64,000 nt of DNA, taken from contig JACJYA010000020.1 of assembly GCA_020636315.1 (NCBI GenBank), forward strand, positions 1 through 64,000. The letters run 5' to 3'. How positions within the stretch are numbered: the stretch's first letter is position 1; each line of letters opens with the position of its first letter. The position numbers and the translations under genes were made by a program. Below, piece by piece: positions 33,696 to 41,321 of this stretch. The stretch is from Lewinellaceae bacterium (GTDB lineage: Bacteria; Bacteroidota; Bacteroidia; Chitinophagales; Saprospiraceae). The notes beneath the pieces were generated by a model, which ran no database searches, was not told the origin of the DNA, and saw only the letters and a program-made list of their open reading frames with translations.

Positions 33696-34724
33696 TCAGT
33701 ACTCCACCAAAGCCCGGAAAAGCTGTTCATTCTCCTCCGGAGCTCCAACAGTGATGCGGAGGCAGCCCTCGCAAAGCGCCACCCGGGAGCGGTCGCGAAC
33801 GATGATGCCCTGCTCCACCAGGAAGTCGTAAACCCGGCGGGGTTCTTTTACTTTCACCAGCAGGAAGTTAGCGTCGGAGGGGTAGATGCGCTCCACGAAC
33901 TCCAGCCCGGAAAGGTATTGCGCCAACAGAGTGCGCTGGCCGAGGATGCTTTGCACCCATTGCTCTTTCTGCTGTTTGTCATCCAGCGCTTTCAATACGG
34001 CTTCCTGAGTAAGTTGGTTGACGTTGTAGGGCGGTTTCACCTTATTGAATAATGCTACGATCTCCGCCGAGGCGAAGGCCATCCCCAGGCGGATGCCGGC
34101 CAGGCCCCAGGCTTTGGAGAAGGTCTGCATAACCACCAGGCGTGGGTAGCGGCCCAACAGGGTGAGGCTGCTGGGCTGAGCGGAGAAGTCGATATAGGCC
34201 TCATCCACCACCGTGATGCCGGGAAAGCCTTCGGCCAGTTGTCCGATAGCCTCCAGGGAAAAGCTATTGCCCGTCGGGTTATTGGGGCTGCATAGGAACA
34301 GGAGTTTGGAATGCTCATCAGCAACTCCCAGGACTGCGTCCGCGTCCGGTTGAAACCGGGCGGCCAGTTTCACCTCCCGCACCTCCACATTCGATATATC
34401 CGCCGATACCCGATACATGCCATAAGTAGGGGGTAGAATGACAATGTGATCTTCCTTCGGCTCGCAAAAGATGCGAATGAGCAAGTCGATCACCTCGTCG
34501 CTGCCGTTGCCCAGGAAGATATTTTGCGCCGCCACGCCTTTCAACTCCGCGATCTTATCCTTGACTTCCCATTGCAGGGGGTCCGGATAGCGGTTGTAGC
34601 CCGTGTCGAAGGGATTCTCGTTGGCGTCCAGAAAGATATCCGCCCTGCCCTTGTACTCGCTGCGGGCGGAGGAGTACGGGGTGAGGCGGCGGATGTTTTC
34701 GCGGACGAGGTGTTGTATGCTCAT
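33696..34724 (-). CDS. hisC: Histidinol-phosphate aminotransferase HisC
   Basis: 342 residues, a PLP-dependent class I/II aminotransferase. Motifs are IFLDANENPFDTGYNRYPDP, FLGNGSDEVIDLLIRIF, LFLCSPNNPTGNSF, VVDEAYIDFS and the PLP Lys in MQTFSKAWGLAGIRLGMAF. It follows hisD in the same direction; a dispersed 91-bp element (34762-34852) sits in the spacer. Confidence 0.95.
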   Translation of the reverse strand: MSIQHLVRENIRRLTPYSSARSEYKGRADIFLDANENPFDTGYNRYPDPLQWEVKDKIAELKGVAAQNIFLGNGSDEVIDLLIRIFCEPKEDHIVILPPTYGMYRVSADISNVEVREVKLAARFQPDADAVLGVADEHSKLLFLCSPNNPTGNSFSLEAIGQLAEGFPGITVVDEAYIDFSAQPSSLTLLGRYPRLVVMQTFSKAWGLAGIRLGMAFASAEIVALFNKVKPPYNVNQLTQEAVLKALDDKQQKEQWVQSILGQRTLLAQYLSGLEFVERIYPSDANFLLVKVKEPRRVYDFLVEQGIIVRDRSRVALCEGCLRITVGAPEENEQLFRALVEY

Positions 34725-34761
34725 GTTGTTTGTAGTTTGTTGCTCAATCCACCCATTAAAC

Positions 34762-34852
34762 GGGACTGTTCAAAGTTCCTGGTTTCTGAGTTCCTGGTTC
34801 ACTGGAAACCAGTGGGTTAGCGTAACGCGGACACACTTAATTGAACTATCCC
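34762..34852 (-). repeat. 91-bp dispersed element, copy 3
   Basis: In reverse orientation it begins GGGATAGTTCAATTAAGTGT and ends CCAGGAACTTTGAACAGTCC plus C. It lies between hisD and hisC inside the his operon. A caatctaa octamer array (34855-34885) abuts it. Confidence 0.82.
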
Positions 34853-34894
34853 CATTAAGCAATATAGCAATCTAACAATCCAAGAATATGCCCC

Positions 34895-36177
34895 TCAGCC
34901 CCCATCCCTCAGCCTTATCGCCACCGCTTGCTTGTGCCCCATCAGTTCCTCCGCTTCCGCCATGGCCTCCACTGCCGGGCCCAGGTTCTGCAGTCCTTCG
35001 CGGCTGAGCCGCTGGAAGGTGATCTTTTTAATGAAGCTGTCCAGTGATACGCCGCTGTACATGCGGGCGTATCCGTTGGTCGGCAACGTGTGGTTGGTGC
35101 CGGAGGCGTAATCGCCTACCGATTCAGGCGTATAATTGCCCAGGAAGACGGAGCCGGCGTTCACCACCTCTTCTCCCAGGTTCTCAGCGTCCTCAACAGA
35201 AAGGATGAGGTGTTCCGGAGCATAGGCGTTGATCAGTTCCAGGGCTTCTTCCCGGTTGTGCACAACGATAGCGGAACTGTTCTCAAGTGCTTTGGCGGCA
35301 ATGGCCTTCCGGGGCAGCTGTTCCAGTTGTTCCGCTATGGCCTTCTGCACATTGCCGGCAAAGGCTTCTGAGAAAGTAACCAGCACCACCTGGCTGTCTT
35401 CTCCGTGCTCTGCCTGGGAAAGAAGGTCACTGCCACGAAAGCTTACTCGGCGCTTTCATCGGCGCAGACGAGCACTTCCGATGGGCCGGCGGGCATATCG
35501 ATGGCCACTCCCCGGCGGGCCACCAGTTGTTTGGCAGCCGTGACGTACTGGTTGCCCGGCCCGAATATCTTATAAACGGCAGGAATGGATTCGGTGCCAT
35601 AGGCCATGGCCGCTATGGCCTGCGCACCGCCCACCTTAAAGATACGGGTGACGCCGACGAGGTTGGCGGTATAGAGAATGGCGGGGTGAACCTTGCCATC
35701 CTTTTGCGGAGGCGTACACAAGACAATCTCCCGGCACCCTGCCAGTTTCGCCGGCGCTCCCAGCATGAGCACCGTAGAAAAGAGGGGCGCCGTACCGCCT
35801 GGAATGTAAAGCCCTACCTTTTCGATGGCCACGCTTTTCCGCCAGCAGCGAACCCCTGGCATGGTTTCCACTTCATCTACCTGTTCTGCCTGCCGGCTGT
35901 GAAAGCGCTCGATGTTGGCCCTGGCCGTCTGTATGGCGGCCTTGAGGTTGTCACTGAGTTGCGCTTCGGCTTCCTCAAGCTCGGCGGGGCTCACCTGCAG
36001 GCCGGTGAGTTTTACGCCGTCGAAGCGCTCCGTATAGGTGCGAAGGGCTGCATCCCCGTTGCGTTGCACTTCCCGGAGGACGTCCTCTATGGTAGCCTCC
36101 AGGCTTTCCACTTCCATTACCGGCCGCTGGAGGATGGCGGGCCAGGTTGCTTTGTCGGGAAAGGAGTATAACTTCAT
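34895..36177 (-). pseudogene. hisD: Histidinol dehydrogenase HisD, interrupted
   Basis: The 5' part (36177 to 35446) encodes MKLYSFPDK ... KVGLYIPGGTAPLFSTVLMLG, FKVGGAQAIAAMAYGTESIP, KIFGPGNQYV and GPSEVLVCADESAE, then TAA at 35445-35443. The remainder continues in another frame: SDLLSQAEHGEDSQVVLVTF ... ILSVEDAENLGEEVVNAGSVFLGNYTPESVGDYASGTNHTLPT, ending at 34895. Compared with HisD, one base is missing between ADESA and SDLLSQAEHG. If the conserved AFVA is read in the first frame, a nonsense codon is present as well. All other his genes are intact, so sequence error or a recent lesion are both possible. Confidence 0.85.
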
Positions 36178-36190
36178 GACAGACAATTTA

Positions 36191-37051
36191 TCAAATGATC
36201 ATTTTTTCGATCGGCACCACCAGTATGCCCTGAGCGCCGGCCTCCTTCAACTGGTCGATGATGTCCCAGAAATGGCTCTCCTCGATGACGGTGTGGATGG
36301 AACTCCAGCCTTTTTCCGCCAGCGGCATCACGGTCGGGCTCTTCATGCCGGGCAGAATCCGGATGATCTCCCGAACCTTTTCATCCGGAGCATTCATGAG
36401 GATATATTTGTTGTTGCGGGCTTTCAGTACTGCTTCAATGCGGAACACCAGCCGGTCGAGGATAGTTTGTTTCTCAGGGGGCAGCCCGGGCCGGGCAACG
36501 ATGCAGGCTTCCGACTTCAGGATGACCTCTTTCTCCTCCAACCCGTTCTTGAACAACGTGCTGCCACTGCTAACCAGGTCGCAGATGGCGTCGGCGAGGC
36601 CGATATTGGGAGCGATCTCCACCGAGCCGGAGATCTCGTGGATCTCGGCTTCCAACTGATTAGCATTGAGGTAATGGCGAAGAGAATTGGGGTAAGAAGT
36701 AGCAATGCGCTTGCCGTTGAGAAATTCGGGGCCGGGATAAACGGTATTCTTGGGAACGGCAATAGACAAGCGGCACCTGGAAAAGCCCAGTGGCAGGATG
36801 GTGTTGATCTTTTTCTGCTTTTCGAAAACCGTATTCTCCCCAATGATGCCGATGTCGGCCACTCCATCTTCAACATACTGTGGAATATCGGAGTTGCGCA
36901 AATAAAGGATATCGATCGGAAAGTTCCCGGCGGACGCCTTGAGCTGATCCTTGCCGTTATCGACCTTGATGCCGCACTCTTTCAACAACCGGAGGGAGCC
37001 GTCCAGCAGCCTGCCCGATTTCTGAACGGCGACCTGAAGCCTGTTTTGCAT
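36191..37051 (-). CDS. hisG: ATP phosphoribosyltransferase HisG (long form)
   Basis: 286 residues. The catalytic part has LQVAVQKSGRLLDGSLRLLKECGI, DIGIIGENTVFEKQ, RIATSYPNSLRHYL and the PRPP loop region EISGSVEIAPNIGLADAICDLVSSGSTL. The C-terminal ~80 residues (YILMNAPDEKVREIIRILPGMKSPTVMPLAEKGWSSIHTVI) are the ACT-like regulatory domain of long HisG, which gives histidine feedback inhibition. It is the first enzyme of the pathway and the first structural gene after the attenuator; hisD follows 13 nt later. Confidence 0.96.
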   Translation of the reverse strand: MQNRLQVAVQKSGRLLDGSLRLLKECGIKVDNGKDQLKASAGNFPIDILYLRNSDIPQYVEDGVADIGIIGENTVFEKQKKINTILPLGFSRCRLSIAVPKNTVYPGPEFLNGKRIATSYPNSLRHYLNANQLEAEIHEISGSVEIAPNIGLADAICDLVSSGSTLFKNGLEEKEVILKSEACIVARPGLPPEKQTILDRLVFRIEAVLKARNNKYILMNAPDEKVREIIRILPGMKSPTVMPLAEKGWSSIHTVIEESHFWDIIDQLKEAGAQGILVVPIEKMII

Positions 37052-37081
37052 AGGGATCCTGGTATTTTAATTTTTTACAAA

Positions 37082-37119
37082 AAAAAAGAGGTTAACCGCA
37101 AATGGTTAACCTCTTTTTT
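37082..37119 (-). terminator. his attenuator terminator hairpin
   Basis: AAAAAAGAGGTTAACC pairs perfectly with GGTTAACCTCTTTTTT across a 6-nt loop, giving a GC/AT stem followed by U residues on the minus strand, 30 nt before hisG. Its 5' arm (AGGTTAACC, 37104-37112) can alternatively pair with GGTGAACCT (37157-37165) at the end of the leader ORF in 8 of 9 positions, giving an antiterminator. Confidence 0.85.
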
Positions 37120-37150
37120 GCCCGATTGTTTGGGCGATTTTTCGAAACGG

Positions 37151-37222
37151 TTACAAAGGTTCACCACCTGCCCGGAGGAGCATAGCCAGATGATGGTGAT
37201 GATGATGTACCGTTTGAAACAT
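37151..37222 (-). CDS. hisL: his operon leader peptide with six consecutive His codons
   Basis: A 23-codon ORF, ATG at 37222 and TAA at 37151. It reads MFQTV, then six His (CAT CAT CAT CAC CAT CAT), then LAMLLRAGGEPL. It lies upstream of hisG and is followed by a Rho-independent hairpin. This is the textbook layout of ribosome-mediated attenuation: stalling at His codons when charged tRNA-His is scarce would free the antiterminator. It is too short for standard gene finders. The His run is far beyond chance in this position. Confidence 0.88.
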   Translation of the reverse strand: MFQTVHHHHHHLAMLLRAGGEPL

Positions 37223-37238
37223 GATTGTTGATTGAAAG

Positions 37239-37392
37239 TGGTGCGGGGCAGATTACTCCCATTCGGTCGTGTACTGCGTGCTCGAATCCCGCTTCAATGA
37301 AGCGGGAACACCAGGATTTTTCCCGCTTTTTTCAGACTCCTTGCGACCCTCCAAAAAGCGGGATACTCTACCTCCTGAGCTTTATTAGAAAG
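37239..37392 (-). pseudogene. tRNA-Phe relic with hairpin insertions (downstream copy)
   Basis: The plus strand shows the tRNA 3' end tggtgcggggcagat, then scrambled T-arm sequence, gaacaccaggattt, an insert ttcccgctttttt...ccaaaaagcggg, and actctacctcctgagct. It is clearly derived from the adjacent tRNA-Phe, but an AAAAAGCGGG-type palindrome has invaded its anticodon arm and it lacks a proper 5' acceptor. It lies between the intact tRNA and hisL. Confidence 0.75.
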
Positions 37393-37465
37393 TGGTGCGG
37401 GGCAGATTCGAACTGCCGACACCAGGATTTTCAGTCCTGTGCTCTACCACCTGAGCTACCGCACC
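37393..37465 (-). tRNA. tRNA-Phe (GAA)
   Basis: 73 nt with a complete cloverleaf: acceptor GGTGCGG/CCGCACC, D arm GCTC/GAGC, anticodon stem CAGGA/TCCTG with loop CTGAAAA (anticodon GAA), T arm GGCAG/CTGCC with loop TTCGAAT, and discriminator A. CCA is not encoded. Degenerate copies flank it on both sides. Confidence 0.95.
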
Positions 37466-37474
37466 ATGTTTTTC

Positions 37475-37588
37475 TCCCGAAGTCGAACTGCCGACACCAG
37501 GATTTTTCCCGCTTTTTATGAACTCCTTGCGGCTATCCAAAAAGCGGGGTGCTCTACTCCCGCTTTTCAAGCGGGAAGCTACCGCACC
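37475..37588 (-). pseudogene. tRNA-Phe relic with hairpin insertions (upstream copy)
   Basis: It retains gtcgaactgccgacaccagg (T arm and variable loop) and gctaccgcacc (5' acceptor). A cccgcttttt...aaaaagcggg palindrome replaces the anticodon region, and a second cccgcttttcaagcggg palindrome replaces part of the D arm. It cannot fold as a tRNA. It lies just downstream of the predicted promoter. Confidence 0.75.
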
Positions 37589-37628
37589 ATGTTTGATTGT
37601 ATTTCGCTTTTCCTTTCAAAAGCGGATG

Positions 37629-37659
37629 CAAATATAAACGGAATTTCGATTCTTCACAA
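37629..37659 (-). promoter_or_regulatory. Promoter of the tRNA-Phe array, probably also of his
   Basis: On the minus strand TTG (37657-37659), 20 nt, then TATATTTG (37629-37636), an exact Bacteroidota-type promoter. Transcription would run through the tRNA-Phe copies towards hisL. No other TAnnTTTG box was seen between here and hisL. Confidence 0.7.
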
Positions 37660-37805
37660 GGCGACTTCGGGTTTTTTTAAGTTTTTTGAAGCGAACCCGG
37701 AAAGTTGCTTTGCGCCTTGTACAACACTTCACCGCTTACAAAACGTTCCTGTGAAGAAGCGGAATCCGGAAATTCCTTAACTTTCAGGCCGAAAAGTAAA
37801 ACGCT

Positions 37806-38684
37806 ATGCCCGCACGGATCCTGTCCATTCCCTTCGCCGTCCTTGCTTTGGTTTTTCTCTACCTCACCTGGGAGGTGGATACCGGTTACAGCATTTACAT
37901 CGTGCCATGTGTGATTGCCATGGCGTTGATCTACGTCCTCAGCCCGCAGATCAACTGGTGGTGGTTCCAGCGCCGCCCACCGGAGCTGAAGCCCAAGATC
38001 AGGATGCTCATCACGCGGCATCTGCCCTATTACCAGAAGCTGGTGGAAAGTGAGCAGGGCCGGTTTCGCAAAAGGGTTGCCCTTTACATGGAGGCCAACG
38101 ACTTCCGGCCCCAGGGCATGGAAACCGTCCCGGAAGACCTCCGGGCCATCGCTGCTGCCTGCGCCGTGCAGATCACCTTTGGCCAGAAAGATTTTCTGCT
38201 GCCCAAATTCGAGAACATCATTTTCTACCCCCACCCCTTCCCTTCTCCGCAGTATCCGGAGAATTTCCACTCTTCCGAGGTCTATGAAGAGGACGGCGTG
38301 GTCATTTTTTCCGCCGAGCAGCTCCTGCCGGGCTTTCTGCAGCCTTTTCAGTATTACAATATTGGCCTGCACGAATACGCCAAAGTGTTCGTCCGCAGCA
38401 ATCCGCAGATCGACTTCCCAAAGGTAGGGGCAGATACCTGGCCTGCCCTTGAGCAGATCAGCGGTTTCAGGCAGGCCGCCATTCAAAAATGGATCAACCT
38501 CGATCCCATCCCCGTGCAGCCGGTGAGCATTGCCCACTTTTTCACCTTTCCCCAGCGGTTTCAGGCAGTGCTGCCGGAACTGTACGGGCAGTATGAACGG
38601 ATCTTCAACCAGTCGCCGGCAAGGGAAGCGACGCCGGTTTTGGAGGACTTCCATTCAGGAGGAGGTGATGGGGGGATAGGGTGA
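37806..38684 (+). CDS. MtfA-like (M90) protein with a broken zinc motif
   Basis: 292 residues with two N-terminal hydrophobic helices (about 7-22 and 30-45). A domain resembling zinc-dependent MtfA peptidases (M90) follows: LITRHLPYYQKLVESEQGRFRKRVALYMEANDF, ITFGQKDFLLPKFENIIFYPHPFP, and FFTFPQRFQAVLPELYGQYERIFNQ at the end. The expected HExxH reads HEYAK (LHEYAKVF), so the second zinc His is a Lys; catalysis is doubtful. The last residues (FHSGGGDGGIG) run into an octamer-type G-rich array. Confidence 0.75.
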   Translation: MPARILSIPFAVLALVFLYLTWEVDTGYSIYIVPCVIAMALIYVLSPQINWWWFQRRPPELKPKIRMLITRHLPYYQKLVESEQGRFRKRVALYMEANDFRPQGMETVPEDLRAIAAACAVQITFGQKDFLLPKFENIIFYPHPFPSPQYPENFHSSEVYEEDGVVIFSAEQLLPGFLQPFQYYNIGLHEYAKVFVRSNPQIDFPKVGADTWPALEQISGFRQAAIQKWINLDPIPVQPVSIAHFFTFPQRFQAVLPELYGQYERIFNQSPAREATPVLEDFHSGGGDGGIG

Positions 38685-38916
38685 GGGGGTGACTGGGTGA
38701 GGGGGAGATTTATAGCACTGCCGTGCTGAGCAAGAGCCTGGAATGGCATGGCTGGCGGAGATAAACAGGACAAGATAAACAGAATGGACAAGTGGTTGGG
38801 GTTCGAAACCAGACTTTCGAATTCCGAACAGCGCCCCATGCGAACGGCATATAGCAAACAGCGAACAATTACAGGCGAATACTTGACGCTATTCATTACA
38901 TCTAAAATCACACAAA

Positions 38917-39528
38917 ATGAAAAAAGCCAATTTCTTTATCGCAATCGCCGCCGGCGTTTTCCTGTTCACCTATTGCACCGACCAGCCGCCGGCCTCATCG
39001 ACACGGGAAGCAAACGCCGATACCACCGCGCCCACCCAGGAAGAACTTGTCAGGAGAGGAGAATACCTGGTCGCCATCACGGGCTGCAACGATTGCCATT
39101 CGCCCAAACGGATGGGCCCCAAAGGGCCGGAGCTCATCCCCGAGCTGATGCTGTCCGGTTATCCGGCGGAGCAACCTCTGCCGGAAGTAGATGCCAGCGT
39201 ACTACCGGAAGGCTGGGCCATGTTCACGCCCGACCTGACGGCCGCCGTCGGCCCATGGGGAGTATCCTTCGCCGCCAACATCACCTCCCATGAGACCGGT
39301 ATCGGCAACTGGACCGAAGAGCAATTCCGCAAGGCCTTCACCGAGGGCAAATCCAAAGGGCTGGAGGGCACCCGCCCCATACTGCCGCCGATGCCCTGGG
39401 CCAACTACATCAATATCGTGGACGAAGACCTCAAGGCCATATTCGCTTACCTGAAAAGCACCAACCCGGTGGAGAACGCCGTGCCAAACCCGATACCACC
39501 GGGCGAGCTGAATGGGCCGGTTGAATAA
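38917..39528 (+). CDS. Class I cytochrome c lipoprotein
   Basis: 203 residues. The lipobox is in IAAGVFLFTYCTDQPP. One haem-binding motif CNDCH (ITGCNDCHSPKRMGPKGPELIPELMLSGYP) and Met candidates in PPMPWANYINIVDEDLKAIFAYLKS act as distal ligand region. It resembles the single-haem cytochrome c domain of dehydrogenase-linked c-type cytochromes, held in the periplasm by a lipid anchor. No partner dehydrogenase lies beside it. Confidence 0.82.
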   Translation: MKKANFFIAIAAGVFLFTYCTDQPPASSTREANADTTAPTQEELVRRGEYLVAITGCNDCHSPKRMGPKGPELIPELMLSGYPAEQPLPEVDASVLPEGWAMFTPDLTAAVGPWGVSFAANITSHETGIGNWTEEQFRKAFTEGKSKGLEGTRPILPPMPWANYINIVDEDLKAIFAYLKSTNPVENAVPNPIPPGELNGPVE

Positions 39529-39637
39529 GGTAGTACTATGAGCTGAAATGTGTAGAAATGCTTTGAAATGAGGAAATGCTGTCCGGGTCCAGACTTTGGC
39601 CAGCGTTTCCTACGCATTTCGCTATGGGGCTGTTAAA

Positions 39638-39964
39638 TTACAACAATACATTTTTCAATTCCTCCGGATTCCGTTTGCCGTGGTCGATGTCAACGACAAG
39701 TACTAAAAAAGTTTCTTCTTCTACAGTAAAAATGATGCGATAAGACCATTTAAGCACTCTTCGATAGGTGATCAAAAGATCATCTACGCCCTGTAACAAA
39801 CCGTGCCGCTGCGGCATAGCAGATAACCCCCTGATCTCTTCGATAATTCCCGCTCTAACCCGCTCAGCGACTTCATAAGAAGCCGTTTCCATAAGGTAGG
39901 ATACAATCACGCCAAGGCTCTTTTCTGCTTGTGAAGTTACAACTACCTGGTATGTTTGAGCCAT
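39638..39964 (-). CDS. RelE/ParE-family toxin
   Basis: 108 residues with the RelE/ParE fold pattern: YQVVVTSQAEKSLGVIVSYL, RVRAGIIEEIRGLSAMPQRHGLL, and YRRVLKWSYRIIFTVEEETFLVLVVDIDHGKRNPEEL. It likely targets mRNA or gyrase; the subfamily cannot be told. It overlaps its antitoxin gene upstream by 22 nt, the usual type II arrangement. Confidence 0.85.
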   Translation of the reverse strand: MAQTYQVVVTSQAEKSLGVIVSYLMETASYEVAERVRAGIIEEIRGLSAMPQRHGLLQGVDDLLITYRRVLKWSYRIIFTVEEETFLVLVVDIDHGKRNPEELKNVLL

Positions 39965-40209
39965 TGCTTAGACTTTTGGTCCAGCTCATCGATAGAAATA
40001 TATTTCCCTTTTCTGCCTTCCTCTACTTGCTCGTCCAGCAGGGCCTTCAACTCACTAGCCGTCCTCGGGTTACCATTTACATCATAGCTCACTACAGGAT
40101 CCTCTTTCTCATAGTATGCTTCGATAATGGCATAGACCATTCGCAGCAATTTTTCATCGGCCCCTTCCAACTGTTTCAGTACAGTTTCCTTCAGTTGTAC
40201 CTCACCCAT
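39943..40209 (-). CDS. Type II antitoxin
   Basis: 88 residues, acidic and helical (VQLKETVLKQLEGADEKLLRMVYAIIEAYYEKED), followed by VSYDVNGNPRTASELKALLDEQVEEGRKGKYISIDELDQKSKQWLKH, typical of the antitoxins paired with Bacteroidota RelE/ParE toxins. It precedes and overlaps the toxin. No separate DNA-binding motif is evident. Confidence 0.78.
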   Translation of the reverse strand: MGEVQLKETVLKQLEGADEKLLRMVYAIIEAYYEKEDPVVSYDVNGNPRTASELKALLDEQVEEGRKGKYISIDELDQKSKQWLKHTR

Positions 40210-40278
40210 AATTGTCGGTTTTTTATTACCTAAAGATAACGGTTTCCTGCAAAAAATCGTTCGCTATTCCACAGGCTG

Positions 40279-41277
40279 CTAATTCCACGCCAGCCCACTC
40301 CGCTCCTCCCAGTACGCTTCTGCTGGCATAGCCAGGCGGCTCAAAGCCTCCACCTCCTCTTCAACGAGCCTGACATCTCCCGCCCGCAGGTTGGCCAACA
40401 GGTGCTCTTCGGTAGCCGCGCCGCTCAGCACCAGGTGCGCCCAGGGGAAATGCAGCACAAAGGCCAGGGCAATGGCGTCGATGCCTACTCCGTATTTCCC
40501 GGCCAGGCTTTCCAGCGCCTTCCGCTTCGGAGCAAAGGCTTCGGACCGGTTGTGCGCAGTCAGCCGCCCGTTGGCCAGCGCTTCCTTGATGATCACCCCC
40601 ATGCCATCGCCCGCCGCTTCCTGCAGGCGCGGGCCGGCCGCTGGCTCCAGCACATTGAAGGTGGCCTGAACGGCGTCGAACAGGCGCCGCCCGTCGATCT
40701 CGATCTCCATGGCGGCGGCCAGCACCTCTTTCTGATCGGGCCCGCTCAGCGAAAGCCCGATGAGGACGCCCCCGGCTTTCAGTTCCGACAGGCGGGTGAG
40801 CACTTCCGCATTCTCCAGCACCCCGCTGCTGAAGGTGGCCGAGTGGATCTGGTACAGCTTCAAATAGGGCAACAACCGCCTGGATAAGGCCCACTGCCGC
40901 TCCAGCACGGGCAGGGTATGCTCCTTCACCTCGTGCTTCTCCGCCTCCACCTTCCAGCCGGCAGTGTAAGTATAGCCCCATTTGGAGCCCACCGCCACCT
41001 CCGCCGCCTTCTCCGGGTGCTCCTGCAGCCAGGACAGCAGAAAATCCTCCGCCTTCCCATACGAGCGCGCCGCATCAAAATAGCGGACGCCCTGCCTGAA
41101 GGCCAGATCAAGCATCTCGTGCGTGCGCTGCTCCATGGCAGCAACGTCGTAGTTAGCCTCCAGGTCCTGCTCATGGCCCAGGTTGATGTAGCCGGGGCGC
41201 CCCAGAGCGGCCAGGCCGAGGCCGAGGCGGGGGAGGTGAAAAGAGGTAGAACCGAAGGAGGTGGTGGGGATGGGCAT
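40279..41277 (-). CDS. Aldo/keto reductase
   Basis: 332 residues. A TIM-barrel oxidoreductase with the catalytic tetrad pattern: Asp and Tyr in RYFDAARSYGKAEDFLLSWL, Lys in VAVGSKWGYTYTAG and His in LKLYQIHSATF. The C-terminus has DAIALAFVLHFPWAHLVLSGAATEEHLLANL, the NADPH-binding end. It is cytosolic and probably reduces small carbonyl compounds. The substrate is unknown. Confidence 0.9.
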   Translation of the reverse strand: MPIPTTSFGSTSFHLPRLGLGLAALGRPGYINLGHEQDLEANYDVAAMEQRTHEMLDLAFRQGVRYFDAARSYGKAEDFLLSWLQEHPEKAAEVAVGSKWGYTYTAGWKVEAEKHEVKEHTLPVLERQWALSRRLLPYLKLYQIHSATFSSGVLENAEVLTRLSELKAGGVLIGLSLSGPDQKEVLAAAMEIEIDGRRLFDAVQATFNVLEPAAGPRLQEAAGDGMGVIIKEALANGRLTAHNRSEAFAPKRKALESLAGKYGVGIDAIALAFVLHFPWAHLVLSGAATEEHLLANLRAGDVRLVEEEVEALSRLAMPAEAYWEERSGLAWN

Positions 41278-41321
41278 GGGAAATTTTGTATTTTTCGAAT
41301 GATACGGAAAATACGGTTAAA

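Noticed and set aside
35425..35450. Programmed frameshifting in hisD
   Set aside because: There is no slippery heptamer or downstream pseudoknot. A missing base, possibly with a nonsense codon, explains the break more simply.
37239..37392. A second functional tRNA gene
   Set aside because: The anticodon arm is replaced by a palindrome and the 5' acceptor strand is absent, so it cannot form a cloverleaf.
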